DNA from: Lachnospiraceae bacterium
Lineage (GTDB): Bacteria; Bacillota; Clostridia; Lachnospirales; Lachnospiraceae
DNA: 64,000 nt
Assembly: GCA_022797535.1 (NCBI GenBank)
Contig: JAAWKU010000020.1
Span: 1-64,000, forward strand
Direction: 5' to 3'
Shown: in pieces, positions 19,355 to 28,112 of the stretch
How positions within the stretch are numbered: position 1 is the first letter of the stretch
How the letters are laid out: the number at the start of each line of letters is the position of its first letter
The notes under the pieces: generated by a model
What the model saw: only the letters and a program-made list of their open reading frames with translations
Database searches by the model: none
What the model was told of the DNA's origin: nothing
Position numbers and translations under genes: made by a program

Positions 19355-19516
19355 TCAATCGTTCACCTGTGACAGCGCCAGCAGATACAGTTCCCTATCC
19401 CATCTCTGAACAATGTCAAACCGGGCGAACTCCCCTCTGCCCTGGGTTTCGGAATGTCCCCCATAGCCCGCCCGGATGGCCTGGGCAAAGAGATCCAGAT
19501 TTGTGGTAATATTATA
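19355..19516 (-). pseudogene. C-terminal remnant of a lost gene
   Basis: An open frame of about 52 codons ends at TGA 19357-19355 and reads like real protein (NLDLFAQAIRAGYGG, then GEFARFDIVQRWDRELYLLA), but it has no start codon or ribosome binding site. Its 5' boundary abuts the terminator of the serine hydrolase gene at 19521. The simplest reading is a gene whose front was deleted. The family is not identified. Confidence 0.6.
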
Positions 19517-19520
19517 TCAG

Positions 19521-19567
19521 AAAAAACCGCAGGAACTGAGTTTTAGAATCAGTCCCTGCGGTTTTTT
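19521..19567 (-). terminator. Strong intrinsic terminator after the serine hydrolase gene
   Basis: AAAAAACCGCAGG-ACTGA pairs with TCAGT-CCTGCGGTTTTTT. It has T-runs on both strands and could work in both directions. Confidence 0.9.
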
Positions 19568-19580
19568 CTATCAGGCAGCA

Positions 19581-20600
19581 TTAATACAAACTCTTCCGGA
19601 TCCGGCGCATCTCCTCCCACACATTGTCTCCGTAGTTGCTGACCAGCACAGTCATTGTCTTTTTACGGGGATGATATTCCGTGAGAAAACTCACTCCCGG
19701 GTCACAGCCCTGGAAATAGGGGATGTCAAATCCTCCGCCGTCTATGATCCATACGCCATAACCGTAAGCTCCCTCCTCCGAATCCGTCCCCTGGCCGCTC
19801 TGTCTGCGGAGCATTCGGGAAACCATATCAGGAGAAAGCAGTTTCTCGCCGATAAGTCCCTGCCAGAAGCGCAAAATGTCCGGCACCGTGACAAAAGCAC
19901 CCCCTGCGCCTGTGCCCTTTGCGTCCACACTGTAAATATTGGTTCGATACCCACCCGTACCAGCGTCATAAATATAGTTGGCCGCACAGCCCCCGGGCAG
20001 CCGGTCCAGTTCGTAATAGCCGGTATCTCCCATGCCGCAGGGCTCAAACACATTCTGCCGCAGGCATACATCGAACTCCATGCCGGTGATTTTCTCCAGT
20101 ATCATAGCCAGCAGCACATAACCGGTATTATTGTACTGAAACCGCTCTCCTCTTGGATACATCATCTCCTTGTGAATAAACAGGGGAAGCAGATCGGCGT
20201 TATGTCGGATTCTGTAATTGGGAAAATCCCTCCACAGTTCCTCATATTCCTCCATGATACTCTCGTCAAAATAATCCGGCACCCCCGATGTGTGCGTGAG
20301 CAACTGTTCTACCGTCACCAGAGGATCCATACGGTGCAGGTCCATATCCAACAAATCCCCCAGCGTATCCCCAAAACGCAGCCTTCCCTGTTCGATCAGC
20401 TGCAGTATTCCCACAGCCACAAACACCTTCCCGGCGGAAGCGCTGGCAAACCTGGTGTGCAATGTGTTGGGGACCCGGTTCGCCAGATCCGCATAGCCCG
20501 TCACCCTTTCAAAAAGGGTCTCTCCCTCCCTGACTACCACTTCTGCCCCTCTGAATTCCTGTTGTAATACATTTTCCAAATGCAACCTGTTTCCGTCCAT
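19581..20600 (-). CDS. Serine hydrolase, class C beta-lactamase-like
   Basis: A 339-residue protein of the penicillin-binding-protein/beta-lactamase fold (Pfam beta-lactamase family). The catalytic SxxK is seen as SAGK in FASASAGKVFV (about residue 55), and YxN as YNN in FQYNNTGYVL (about 170). VEQLLTHTSGVPDY is typical of the esterase/peptidase-like branch. No signal peptide is present, so it is probably a cytoplasmic esterase or peptidase and not an antibiotic-resistance enzyme. The ATG at 20600 has GGGAGG upstream. It is monocistronic with a strong terminator; a 26-bp repeat array lies before it. Confidence 0.87.
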   Translation of the reverse strand: MDGNRLHLENVLQQEFRGAEVVVREGETLFERVTGYADLANRVPNTLHTRFASASAGKVFVAVGILQLIEQGRLRFGDTLGDLLDMDLHRMDPLVTVEQLLTHTSGVPDYFDESIMEEYEELWRDFPNYRIRHNADLLPLFIHKEMMYPRGERFQYNNTGYVLLAMILEKITGMEFDVCLRQNVFEPCGMGDTGYYELDRLPGGCAANYIYDAGTGGYRTNIYSVDAKGTGAGGAFVTVPDILRFWQGLIGEKLLSPDMVSRMLRRQSGQGTDSEEGAYGYGVWIIDGGGFDIPYFQGCDPGVSFLTEYHPRKKTMTVLVSNYGDNVWEEMRRIRKSLY

Positions 20601-20642
20601 TTTTATTCTTCTACCTCCCTAAATTCTGTGTTATTGTGTTTT

Positions 20643-20733
20643 CCATATCCGGTCTGCCAAGTATTCGTCTATATTTGGTCTATCTTGCATTCCTCCGTAT
20701 CCGGTTTGCCATGTATTCCTCCATATCCGGCCG
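20643..20733. repeat. 26-bp tandem repeat with SD-ATG motif
   Basis: About 3.4 units of CCRTATCCGGTYTGCCAWGT plus six more bases, in exact 26-bp spacing between the GNAT gene and the serine hydrolase gene. On the minus strand one unit contains GGAGG five bases before ATG and opens a 10-codon mini-ORF; other units have lost the motif. Confidence 0.85.
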
Positions 20734-20752
20734 TAAATTCCGGGATTCAGGC

Positions 20753-21625
20753 TTAATTCCTGTCCCAAAACGTCCACCCCACACAGGGTTCGAACCCGAT
20801 TTTCTCATAAAAGAGATTTCCCCCTCCTGTCATATGGGTAGCCCCCAGAGGCTTCAACCGGCGCTGCAGTTCTGACAACGCGGCGCTGGCCAGCCCCCGG
20901 CCCCGATACTCCGGAACCGTACACAGAGGTTCCATGTAAGCCAGGTGATTTTCCGGCGTCCACCACATGCCCGCAAAGCACACATATTGTTGCTGCTCAT
21001 TTTCGATTGCCACCGCATGGTGTGGCGTGGCATGAGGCGCGGCCATAATTCTCCGCGTACTCTCCTCCTCCCCGTCCCAGGGCCCCTCTTCCTGCTCATG
21101 GTCAAATCCCTTCCAGCAGCACTCCGCAATCTTTCCGGGCTCCAGCCTCTCCGGCTCCACAAAATGAAATCCCTCCGGCAGAAGAAAATCCAGAGAGTTT
21201 TCAAAGTCAAACACCCTTTCATTATAGCCTCCGCTGTTGTGATAGCCAGCCTTTGCCGCAGCGTCCATAATAGCCCTTTGCCCCTCAAAAAGCACCAGAC
21301 GCTGCTTACCCTCTATCTTGGGCATATCACTGCCCGCATAAGCCACCATTTCCTTTGCCAGTTCGTCATATCCCGGCCGCAGACTGAAATAGATATCGTT
21401 CACGGGATTCTCGTAAAAGACCAGGGCCACGATTCTACCTGCGTCCTCCCATATGCGGTATCTATAGGTAAGCGAAGTATCCATCCAACTGCTGGACAGA
21501 GCATACTCCAGAAACGGAGCCGGGACACCGTTACGCCAGTCCCGTTCATACACCTCTATCATAAACTGCCTTACATCCATAAAATCCCTTAAAATCCTGA
21601 AATTCCTGAATTTTATACTTTTCAT
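20753..21625 (-). CDS. GNAT family N-acetyltransferase
   Basis: A 290-residue protein with two GNAT-like halves. The C-terminal half holds the acetyl-CoA pyrophosphate loop, seen as CTVPEYRGRGLASAAL (about residues 234-249), and ends with NLFYEKIGFEP, typical of the last beta strands. The N-terminal half (SSWMDTSLTYRYRIWEDAG) looks like a degenerate second fold, as in mycothiol-synthase-like proteins. The acceptor substrate is unknown. The ATG at 21625 is preceded by GGAGGAAAG. No operon partner is evident. Confidence 0.87.
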   Translation of the reverse strand: MKSIKFRNFRILRDFMDVRQFMIEVYERDWRNGVPAPFLEYALSSSWMDTSLTYRYRIWEDAGRIVALVFYENPVNDIYFSLRPGYDELAKEMVAYAGSDMPKIEGKQRLVLFEGQRAIMDAAAKAGYHNSGGYNERVFDFENSLDFLLPEGFHFVEPERLEPGKIAECCWKGFDHEQEEGPWDGEEESTRRIMAAPHATPHHAVAIENEQQQYVCFAGMWWTPENHLAYMEPLCTVPEYRGRGLASAALSELQRRLKPLGATHMTGGGNLFYEKIGFEPCVGWTFWDRN

Positions 21626-21802
21626 TCTCTTTCCTCCATTCCCGAAGCGCCGTCATTTTGCCTTCCCTGGGGAATACCCTTTTTCCAGTTTTAAAGTGTA
21701 GCACGCAAAATCCGATTGGTCAACCCCGGTTCTCTTTTTCGCCCCATTCCCGGCTGTCCCTCCACACAGGCGCAGGCCCAGACCCAGACCCTGCGCCGGT
21801 TC

Positions 21803-21831
21803 TTGACTCTTCCGGCCCCGTATGGTATGCT
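21803..21831 (+). promoter_or_regulatory. Promoter of the FMN-binding protein gene
   Basis: TTGACT (21803-21808), a 17-bp spacer and TATGCT (21826-21831), about 75 bases before the ATG at 21909. Confidence 0.6.
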
Positions 21832-21840
21832 TATTTCAGT

Positions 21841-21868
21841 GACTGCCGGGGATTCCGCTCCGGCAGTC
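21841..21868. promoter_or_regulatory. Inverted repeat in the leader, candidate operator or hairpin
   Basis: GACTGCCGG and CCGGCAGTC form perfect 9-bp arms with a 10-nt loop, starting within a few bases of the predicted transcription start. No T-run follows, so a terminator is unlikely. Confidence 0.5.
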
Positions 21869-21908
21869 CATATACTTAAAAAATGGTCACTGTAAGGGAG
21901 GCATCCAA

Positions 21909-22391
21909 ATGTTCAGAAAAATGCGCAGAAACAAGCAGCAACTCAGCGAGAGGGAAAGCATCAAGATTCTGGAAAGCGCAACTGCAGGCATATTGGCTCT
22001 GTCCGGGGATGGGGACTATCCCTATGCGGTTCCCATCAGCTACGTATACAGTGGTTCCAAACTCTATTTTCACAGCGCTGTAAGCGGGCACAAGATAGAC
22101 GCCATACGGAAATCCGACAAGGCTTCTTTCTGCGTCATCTCCCAGGACCACATTGTGCCGGAGGAATACACCACCTACTACAAAAGTGTGGTCGCTTTCG
22201 GTCGGATCCGAGTGCTGACAGAGGAAACGGAAAAAAGAGCAGCCATAGAACTCCTGGCTGAAAAATACCATCCCGCCGGCACTCCCAAAGAACGCAGCGC
22301 CACCATCAGCGAAGCCTGGCCACGCCTGGCCCTGTTGGAGCTTCGCATAGAGCATATGACAGGCAAGGCCGCCAGAGAACTCATGAATTGA
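21909..22391 (+). CDS. Pyridoxamine 5'-phosphate oxidase family (FMN-binding, NimA-like) protein
   Basis: A 160-residue split-barrel flavoprotein. The arrangement LALSGDGDYPYAVPISYVY followed by LYFHSAVSGHKIDAIRK (about 28-69) is that of the NimA/pyridoxamine-oxidase-related family; the GHK segment contacts FMN phosphate. Members reduce nitro groups or have unknown redox roles. The gene is one of only two convincing plus-strand genes, with GGGAGG before ATG, its own promoter and a leader palindrome. Calling it a nitroimidazole-resistance protein would be over-reading. Confidence 0.85.
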   Translation: MFRKMRRNKQQLSERESIKILESATAGILALSGDGDYPYAVPISYVYSGSKLYFHSAVSGHKIDAIRKSDKASFCVISQDHIVPEEYTTYYKSVVAFGRIRVLTEETEKRAAIELLAEKYHPAGTPKERSATISEAWPRLALLELRIEHMTGKAARELMN

Positions 22392-22413
22392 CCCCGGCTT
22401 TCCTGCCCGTTCC

Positions 22414-22512
22414 TCACGAATGATCTTTCCGATTCCACAGCATGGCAAACCCCAGCAGCGCCAATCCCGTCACGCCAAATTCAGAAAGATCAGCATCACG
22501 CAGATCCTGCCC
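22414..22512 (-). pseudogene. Possible short gene remnant
   Basis: A frame of about 32 codons between TAA and TGA contains DADLSEFGVTGLALLGFAML, a plausible membrane-helix tail followed by a charged end, but it has no start codon. The gap 22392-22614 otherwise shows nothing. This could be chance. Confidence 0.25.
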
Positions 22513-22614
22513 CTTTAATTAAGGCATTGACTTGAAAATCCAATAGGGCAGGGTATATAGAAATAGGTGCCCTGCACGTGACCACCCTGAATAATAACTC
22601 AGGCAGCCTGATCT

Positions 22615-24582
22615 TTAGATCTGCAGATAAACCCAGGCTTTCGTATCCCGAAAATATTCCTTCTCTATGACAACATAATCCATCCATATATCCTCCTGCG
22701 ACTTTATCCCCATTTTAATGCCTTCCTGCACAATCTGAAAAGATATGATTTCCTCCCTATCCTCCAGATAGTTTTTCAGTGTATCCGCTCTTTCCCAGCC
22801 CCTTTCGATTGCCCTCTCACGCCGCGTCTTCTCCTCCGCTGTCAGATAACCGTGAATCAACGCGTCGGCAGACCAGTCTGCAAAAATCTGCATAAACTCT
22901 TCCTTCTGCAAAAGCCCTGTCACCGTCACATATTCTCCGCTCTGTTTATCCACCATGATGGGCATCTGTATATTCCTCCCGCCGCAGGATAACTGTACCT
23001 GTCCGCTGACCAGACGCCTGTTATAAAAAACAGGGGCCGCGTACATAAGGACATCCATCTGCTGTTCCGGATCAGAGTAATGCTGTTTGAAAGCCCGGAG
23101 CAGTTCGTACTCTCTCTCCCAGATCAGGCTGTTGATATGGTGTTCCTCCAGCAGATTTTCGCAAGCATACTGAAAGCTGCTGCTATAATATCTCAGGTGC
23201 GTTCCATCCTGCATAAAAACATCATCTACACTCTCCCAGCTTCCTTCGCAATAATGCAATCTGCGTCCTCCATCTCCAAAATAGGACAACATGCCCATCT
23301 TCCCATAATTTTCAACACTGCCGATCAGGAGAGAATCGTCGTAGGCATCCCTGTAATAGGAGGACAATATATAAAACATCTTTTTCTCCTGATCATACTG
23401 AAATCTGAGCAGTGCATTCGTAAAAGGCGAACGCCCCACAAAGTACTCCAACTGCAACACCTCCTCATCCACAAATCCCACTTCCACCAGAGTAAGCGCG
23501 GTGTCCCAGTACTCAATACTGTTTGACAATCTGATCTGCTCATAGCCTCCGTCCTCCAAAGACAACAAAAGCCAGAAAGAAGCTGCGTAGTACGTGGAGG
23601 AATGTTCATAGGGGCTAAAGCCCTCATACCTTGTTTCCTCCTCGTAATCATCCGGATACAATACTGCGACATAGTCCATTCTGCCATCATGGTTCAGGTC
23701 GCTGACTCCAATCATGTTCCATGAATTTTTCCCGTACAACAGGCTGTATCCCTTCGGCTTGTACTTTTCCACAACCTCCAGCGACGCCTCGTTGACCGAT
23801 AGCTGGCAGGGAATGCGCCTTGTCTGTTCCCGCAGAAAATCCGCAATGCAGCTTTCCTTTTCCACCGTCACATCAACAAACATCCCATCTTTCCGATCAA
23901 TACGGTACAACTTATCCCCGGTGTGCCAGAATTCCTGTATTTCACCGTCCACCTTCCCTGCCAGACAAGCCTCCGCCTCCTGTCTGCGCAGCTCTTTTTC
24001 CTCCTCCGTATCCGTCTTTCCATCATCATAGATATAATCCACCCTGCTATAGCGCAGCACATCCTCATTGACAATGTAATCCGGCAGATCCTTTTCACAG
24101 GCGCTATCCGTCTGATAGGTGAACCACAGACCGCCATCCGGCAGCGTGCGGCATTGGTATTTCTGTTTTTCCTCCAGATCCCCGTCTGCTATCGCTATCT
24201 GAAATACATGCATCCCATCCTCATCATATCCCGCCTGCAGCACGCCGGCATATGCCTCGGAAAATATGTAGATGGCGCCTATCGTCTCCTGATAAACCGT
24301 ATCGCCGGAGTCTCTCCCCCTGTTCCCCGCCAGCATATCATCCAGCGTTTCTATGGAAGCGGTATACAATTCCTTCTGTTTCGCCCTGAGTTCCTCCTTC
24401 GGATCAGCTTCTGCCAACTCCAGCTCTCCCCCATTGCCTGCTACTGCCGTCTCCCCTGCTTCCGTGGCAGCTTCTCTCCCTTCCTCCAATGTATTCTCAT
24501 CTGAGCCGTCCGTTTTCCCGCAGGCTTTAAGCGATATCGAACAAAACACAAGCACTGTTAAAAAGAGCAGTATTTTTTTCAT
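22615..24582 (-). CDS. Large lipoprotein of unknown function
   Basis: A 655-residue exported lipoprotein. From the ATG at 24582 the signal peptide KKILLFLTVLVFCSISLKAC ends in lipobox LKAC, followed by an acidic low-complexity linker. An EF-hand/FG-GAP-like segment SDLNHDGRMDYVAVLY lies in the middle, suggesting a calcium-binding beta-propeller-like fragment. The rest is not recognised. An upstream in-frame start at 24639 is open, but the lipoprotein signal and an AAAGGA site support 24582. It appears monocistronic. Role at the cell surface is inferred only from the signal. Confidence 0.8.
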   Translation of the reverse strand: MKKILLFLTVLVFCSISLKACGKTDGSDENTLEEGREAATEAGETAVAGNGGELELAEADPKEELRAKQKELYTASIETLDDMLAGNRGRDSGDTVYQETIGAIYIFSEAYAGVLQAGYDEDGMHVFQIAIADGDLEEKQKYQCRTLPDGGLWFTYQTDSACEKDLPDYIVNEDVLRYSRVDYIYDDGKTDTEEEKELRRQEAEACLAGKVDGEIQEFWHTGDKLYRIDRKDGMFVDVTVEKESCIADFLREQTRRIPCQLSVNEASLEVVEKYKPKGYSLLYGKNSWNMIGVSDLNHDGRMDYVAVLYPDDYEEETRYEGFSPYEHSSTYYAASFWLLLSLEDGGYEQIRLSNSIEYWDTALTLVEVGFVDEEVLQLEYFVGRSPFTNALLRFQYDQEKKMFYILSSYYRDAYDDSLLIGSVENYGKMGMLSYFGDGGRRLHYCEGSWESVDDVFMQDGTHLRYYSSSFQYACENLLEEHHINSLIWEREYELLRAFKQHYSDPEQQMDVLMYAAPVFYNRRLVSGQVQLSCGGRNIQMPIMVDKQSGEYVTVTGLLQKEEFMQIFADWSADALIHGYLTAEEKTRRERAIERGWERADTLKNYLEDREEIISFQIVQEGIKMGIKSQEDIWMDYVVIEKEYFRDTKAWVYLQI

Positions 24583-24715
24583 TCTTATGGATTCCTTTCG
24601 CCGGATACAGGTATGTTTTTCTATAAGGCCTATCGACAAATTCCTGAGTTTTCTACACAGTTATCATAGGAATTTCTTTTCGCATTTTTCTAACAGGAAT
24701 TGACAAAACGGGCGC

Positions 24716-24752
24716 AAAAAAACAGGAAACCTTTTCATGATTTCCTGTTTTC
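24716..24752 (-). terminator. Intrinsic terminator after the second chemoreceptor gene
   Basis: AAACAGGAAA and TTTCCTGTTT pair around a short loop, with seven T on the minus strand side. The bases 24753-24856 hold no gene. Confidence 0.8.
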
Positions 24753-24856
24753 ACATTGCCACTGACAGCGGCGGTTACTCGGTTGTCATTCCCCGGAAGC
24801 AAACTTGTAACCCATGCCCGGAACGGTTTTTTATGCAGGCGGGCTGGCGGCGGCTC

Positions 24857-26569
24857 CTACTTGTCTGCCGGCAGCTTGAACTTGGCAATCAGCGAATCCA
24901 GTGTGGACGCCTGGGCAGACAGTTCCTGACTGGTTGCGGAAGATTCCTCCGCCAGCGCCGCGTTGGTTTGGATTACATCCGATATCTGGTTGACGCCGAT
25001 CTCCGCCTCCTTCATAGTGGCGGCCTGGTTCTCAGAGATAACGCTCACATCCCTGGAAGAGTCGGCCACTGTCCGGATGCCTTCCACCACCGTCTGAATG
25101 GATTCCACGGCGCGTCCCGCCACTTTGTTGCCGTTTTCCACTTCCTGCATGGTGCCCTCGATCAGGGCCCTGGTGTCCACCGCCGACTTGCTGCTCTGCT
25201 CCGCAAGCTGCCTGATCTGATCCGCCACCACGGAGAAGCCTCTGCCTGCCTCCCCTGCTCTTGCTGCCTCGATGGAAGCATTCAGGGAAAGTAGATTGGT
25301 CTGGGAAGCGATACTCTCAATCTCGGAAATAATGTTGCCGATCTTCTTGGAGGCCTCGCTGATGCGATTCATGGCTTCCACCATCTCCCGCATGTCAGCG
25401 CTGCTCTCATCAGCCACATCGGCATACTTCTGAGACTGCTGATACGCCTCCCGGGCAGAAACTGCCGCCGTCTGCGCAGCATCCGCAATGGTGGTGATGG
25501 TAGCCTGCAGCTCTTCCACGGCGCCTGCCTGCTCCGTGGCTCCCTCCGCCAGGCTTACCGCCGTCTCCGCCAAATTGCCGGAACCCTCGGTCACCTGCAC
25601 GGAGGACTCCTCTATAAACCGCAGAGTCTCGATCATACGATATTTCAACTGCTTTAAGGAACCATATAACTGCTTGAAATCGCCTATGTACCTGGAGCCG
25701 TCTTTGGAACTCACGGTAAAGTCAGAGTTGGCCATCTCACCCAGAATATGTTCGATGTCAGATATAATAAAGTCAAGGGACTCTGCCATCTCCTTGGCAG
25801 ACCTGATCATCTCCGCCACCTCATCCTCGGAATCCGTCTCGGGGAACGGGCTGTACAGATCCCCCTTGGCGAAACTCTCCAGACGATTGCCCAGCTTAAC
25901 CAGAGGTTCGGAAATCCCCACCGCAATGTTCCTCCCCAGCCGCAGGGAAAAGGTGATGGCCAGGATAATTGTCACCACAATAGCCGCCACCAACAGCACG
26001 CAGACCACCGTCATGGTAGTAGAAATGACGTTTCCCCGGTCAACCTTCACGTCCATAATAGAGGTCAGCTGGTTATTGATGTCATCAAACAGAGGCATCA
26101 ATTCCGTCATGGCCCTGGTCTGCGCCAGTTTGGATTGTTCGATATCCGAAACAGCGCCCAGTTCCAGTATCTCTTTCTCCAGCGCCCAATATTCAGTCAG
26201 CTTTTCGGAGATATCCCTGTAAATACCCTTGTTCTCTTTGGAGACCATGAATTCCTCCAAATCCGCGAAACTCTGGGTGAACATCTCCACATACTTATCA
26301 TGTGCATTGTGCATGCTGCCCACGTCTTCCAGATCGTCATACCCGATACATCCCCGCAGCGCAGACCTGGTCTCCGAAAAATACGTCATGGTCTTGCCCA
26401 CATCCCCCTGGGCAAAGCCGTAATTTTTCAGCGCCCCGGCATAGATTACGGCCACTATGATCAGCACCGCCAGTACCACCACCGAAACCGCCGCCGGGAT
26501 GGCTGACGCAACCAAAAATGAGTGCGTCAACCGTTCTTTAATACGATACCTATTCAGTTTTTTTGACAT
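24857..26569 (-). CDS. Methyl-accepting chemotaxis protein with four-helix-bundle sensor
   Basis: A 570-residue chemoreceptor. Helix 1 (about 22-44) and helix 2 (about 188-210) bracket a helical outside domain of about 145 residues, the 4HB_MCP type. HAMP follows (VKLGNRLESFAKGDLYSPF), then a signalling domain with the conserved tip [20 protein letters not shown] and VVADQIRQLAEQSSKS. It differs from the receptor at 16457 in sensor type, so it detects something else. It has its own promoter (26661-26689) and terminator. No che genes are near. Confidence 0.93.
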   Translation of the reverse strand: MSKKLNRYRIKERLTHSFLVASAIPAAVSVVVLAVLIIVAVIYAGALKNYGFAQGDVGKTMTYFSETRSALRGCIGYDDLEDVGSMHNAHDKYVEMFTQSFADLEEFMVSKENKGIYRDISEKLTEYWALEKEILELGAVSDIEQSKLAQTRAMTELMPLFDDINNQLTSIMDVKVDRGNVISTTMTVVCVLLVAAIVVTIILAITFSLRLGRNIAVGISEPLVKLGNRLESFAKGDLYSPFPETDSEDEVAEMIRSAKEMAESLDFIISDIEHILGEMANSDFTVSSKDGSRYIGDFKQLYGSLKQLKYRMIETLRFIEESSVQVTEGSGNLAETAVSLAEGATEQAGAVEELQATITTIADAAQTAAVSAREAYQQSQKYADVADESSADMREMVEAMNRISEASKKIGNIISEIESIASQTNLLSLNASIEAARAGEAGRGFSVVADQIRQLAEQSSKSAVDTRALIEGTMQEVENGNKVAGRAVESIQTVVEGIRTVADSSRDVSVISENQAATMKEAEIGVNQISDVIQTNAALAEESSATSQELSAQASTLDSLIAKFKLPADK

Positions 26570-26660
26570 TTCCCTTCCTCCTTATACCCTTTCTCTAGCC
26601 CTCATATGAGACATATGACGGCAACCAGCCCTCTTTAACGAATCTATCTGATCAGTTAAT

Positions 26661-26689
26661 AGTATAGCATGAAAAAATATCTTTGTAAA
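26661..26689 (-). promoter_or_regulatory. Promoter of the second chemoreceptor gene
   Basis: On the minus strand TTTACA (26689-26684), 17-bp spacer, TATACT (26666-26661). It lies directly after the stop of the FAD/Rieske gene. A housekeeping promoter fits better than a sigma-D motif. Confidence 0.6.
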
Positions 26690-26701
26690 TGTACTCCAGT
26701 T

Positions 26702-28024
26702 CTATTTTTGTAAAGCCTGCTCCTTTTTCCTCAATCCCCTTTTTGCCGGGTTGTCGATGAGGGCTCCCTCCCTTTCAAAACGGGAACCATGACAGGGACA
26801 GTCCCAGCTGTGCTCCTGTGGATTCCATTTCAGGGCACAGCCCATATGGGGACAGCGCTTCATGGTGGGAGTCAGGAGATTGGTCACAGCTTCCAGCCCG
26901 TTTATCAGAAGCTGCGGTCTCAACATACTGCGGCTGGGGGAAAATGCCGCAGCCCAGTCGTTGGCCTTCCCCTGGACCAGGTCGCAGAGCAGCAACGCCG
27001 CCGCCATGGAGGTGGTCATGCCCCATTTCTGGAAGCCGGTGGCCACCAGCAAATCAGACATACCGGCTGCATACCGGCCGATATAGGGCATCTTGTCCAG
27101 GCTCATGCAGTCCTGCGCCGACCATCGGTACTTTTCCCTGGCGTCCGGGTAAGCCTCCGCCGCAAATGCCTCCAGCTCCCGCCATCCCCCGCCCTTTTTA
27201 CCCGTGCGGTGCCCGCCGCCACCCAGCAAAAGCAGTTCTCCATAATTGCGGAAGGACAGTCCGTCCCGGGCCTCGTCCACATACATACCTCCCACGTCCG
27301 CCGCCTGCTCCAGCGCCAGCACATAGGAACGGCGCTGATACAGTTTTAAAAAATAGCTTCCGTGCCGGTTAATAAAGGGAAAATGGGTGGCTACAATAAA
27401 CCGGTCCGCCCGGATCTTTCCCCGGGCGGTGAACGCTGTGTGGCCCTCTATATTCTCAACAAAAGTATGCTCATAGATGGGGAGCCCCTCCTGGATCCCG
27501 GCGATAAATTCCAGCGGATGGAACTGGGCCTGTCGTGGAAAGGCCACCGCCCCCTTCACAGGCAGAGGCAGGGGCAGCCGCTGCGCAAACTCCGCCGGAA
27601 AGCCCAGGGAGTTCACCGCCCGGACCTCCCGTTCCAACATCCCCTGATCCCTCAGAGAATACACATATGCGGTTTTTTCCTCAAACCCACAGGAAATGCT
27701 CCCGCAGAGCCGCCTGTACTCCTCCACCCCTCTCTCGTTGGCCTCCAGGTAGATCCCGGCCCGCTCTCTCCCCAGAGAACGGATCAGGCCATCGTACACC
27801 AGCCCGTGCTGGGAGGTGATCTTGGCGGTGGTATTTTTCGTCATCCCGCTAGCAATCTCCTCTCCTTCCACCAGCAGACAGTCTACCCCCGCCTTTTTTA
27901 AAAAATAAGTACACAGGATACCGCAAAGTCCCCCGCCGATGACCAGCACATCCGTGCTGGCGTCTCCCTGCAGCGCCTCATGCTTCTTTAAAGACACCGT
28001 GTCGGTCCAAACAGATTTTCCCAT
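26702..28024 (-). CDS. FAD-dependent oxidoreductase with C-terminal Rieske [2Fe-2S] domain
   Basis: A 440-residue fused protein. The N-terminus is a DAO-type FAD domain with VLVIGGGLCGILCTYFLKKA (about 26-45). The C-terminus is a Rieske domain with CPHMGC (about 390) and CPCHGSRF (about 409), the Cys-His and Cys-His ligand pairs for the cluster. The family, similar to Bacillus YhfW, is thought to pass electrons between flavin and the Fe-S centre; the substrate is unknown. It follows pilT by 88 bases, with an inverted-repeat structure that pairs its own ribosome binding site (28029-28070). No signal peptide. Confidence 0.92.
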   Translation of the reverse strand: MGKSVWTDTVSLKKHEALQGDASTDVLVIGGGLCGILCTYFLKKAGVDCLLVEGEEIASGMTKNTTAKITSQHGLVYDGLIRSLGRERAGIYLEANERGVEEYRRLCGSISCGFEEKTAYVYSLRDQGMLEREVRAVNSLGFPAEFAQRLPLPLPVKGAVAFPRQAQFHPLEFIAGIQEGLPIYEHTFVENIEGHTAFTARGKIRADRFIVATHFPFINRHGSYFLKLYQRRSYVLALEQAADVGGMYVDEARDGLSFRNYGELLLLGGGGHRTGKKGGGWRELEAFAAEAYPDAREKYRWSAQDCMSLDKMPYIGRYAAGMSDLLVATGFQKWGMTTSMAAALLLCDLVQGKANDWAAAFSPSRSMLRPQLLINGLEAVTNLLTPTMKRCPHMGCALKWNPQEHSWDCPCHGSRFEREGALIDNPAKRGLRKKEQALQK

Positions 28025-28028
28025 AAAA

Positions 28029-28070
28029 AATCCCCCGTTCTATAGAATAAACTATAGTCTATGGAGGATT
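28029..28070 (-). promoter_or_regulatory. Hairpin overlapping the ribosome binding site of the FAD/Rieske gene
   Basis: On the minus strand AATCCTCC pairs with GGGGGATT, and an inner CTATAG pairs with CTATAG. The right arm contains the GGGGGA binding site, separated by six T from the ATG at 28024. It can be read as a pilT terminator (arm followed by TTTTTT), as a structure that hides the binding site, or as DNA operator symmetry (CTATAG-N6-CTATAG). Confidence 0.55.
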
Positions 28071-28112
28071 CCTTTTTTTATCCAGATCAGCAGGGAACTT
28101 TCCCGGATGGTT

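Noticed and set aside
19581-20600. Antibiotic-resistance beta-lactamase
   Set aside because: SxxK and YxN fit the broad serine hydrolase family, but there is no signal peptide and no resistance-type context.
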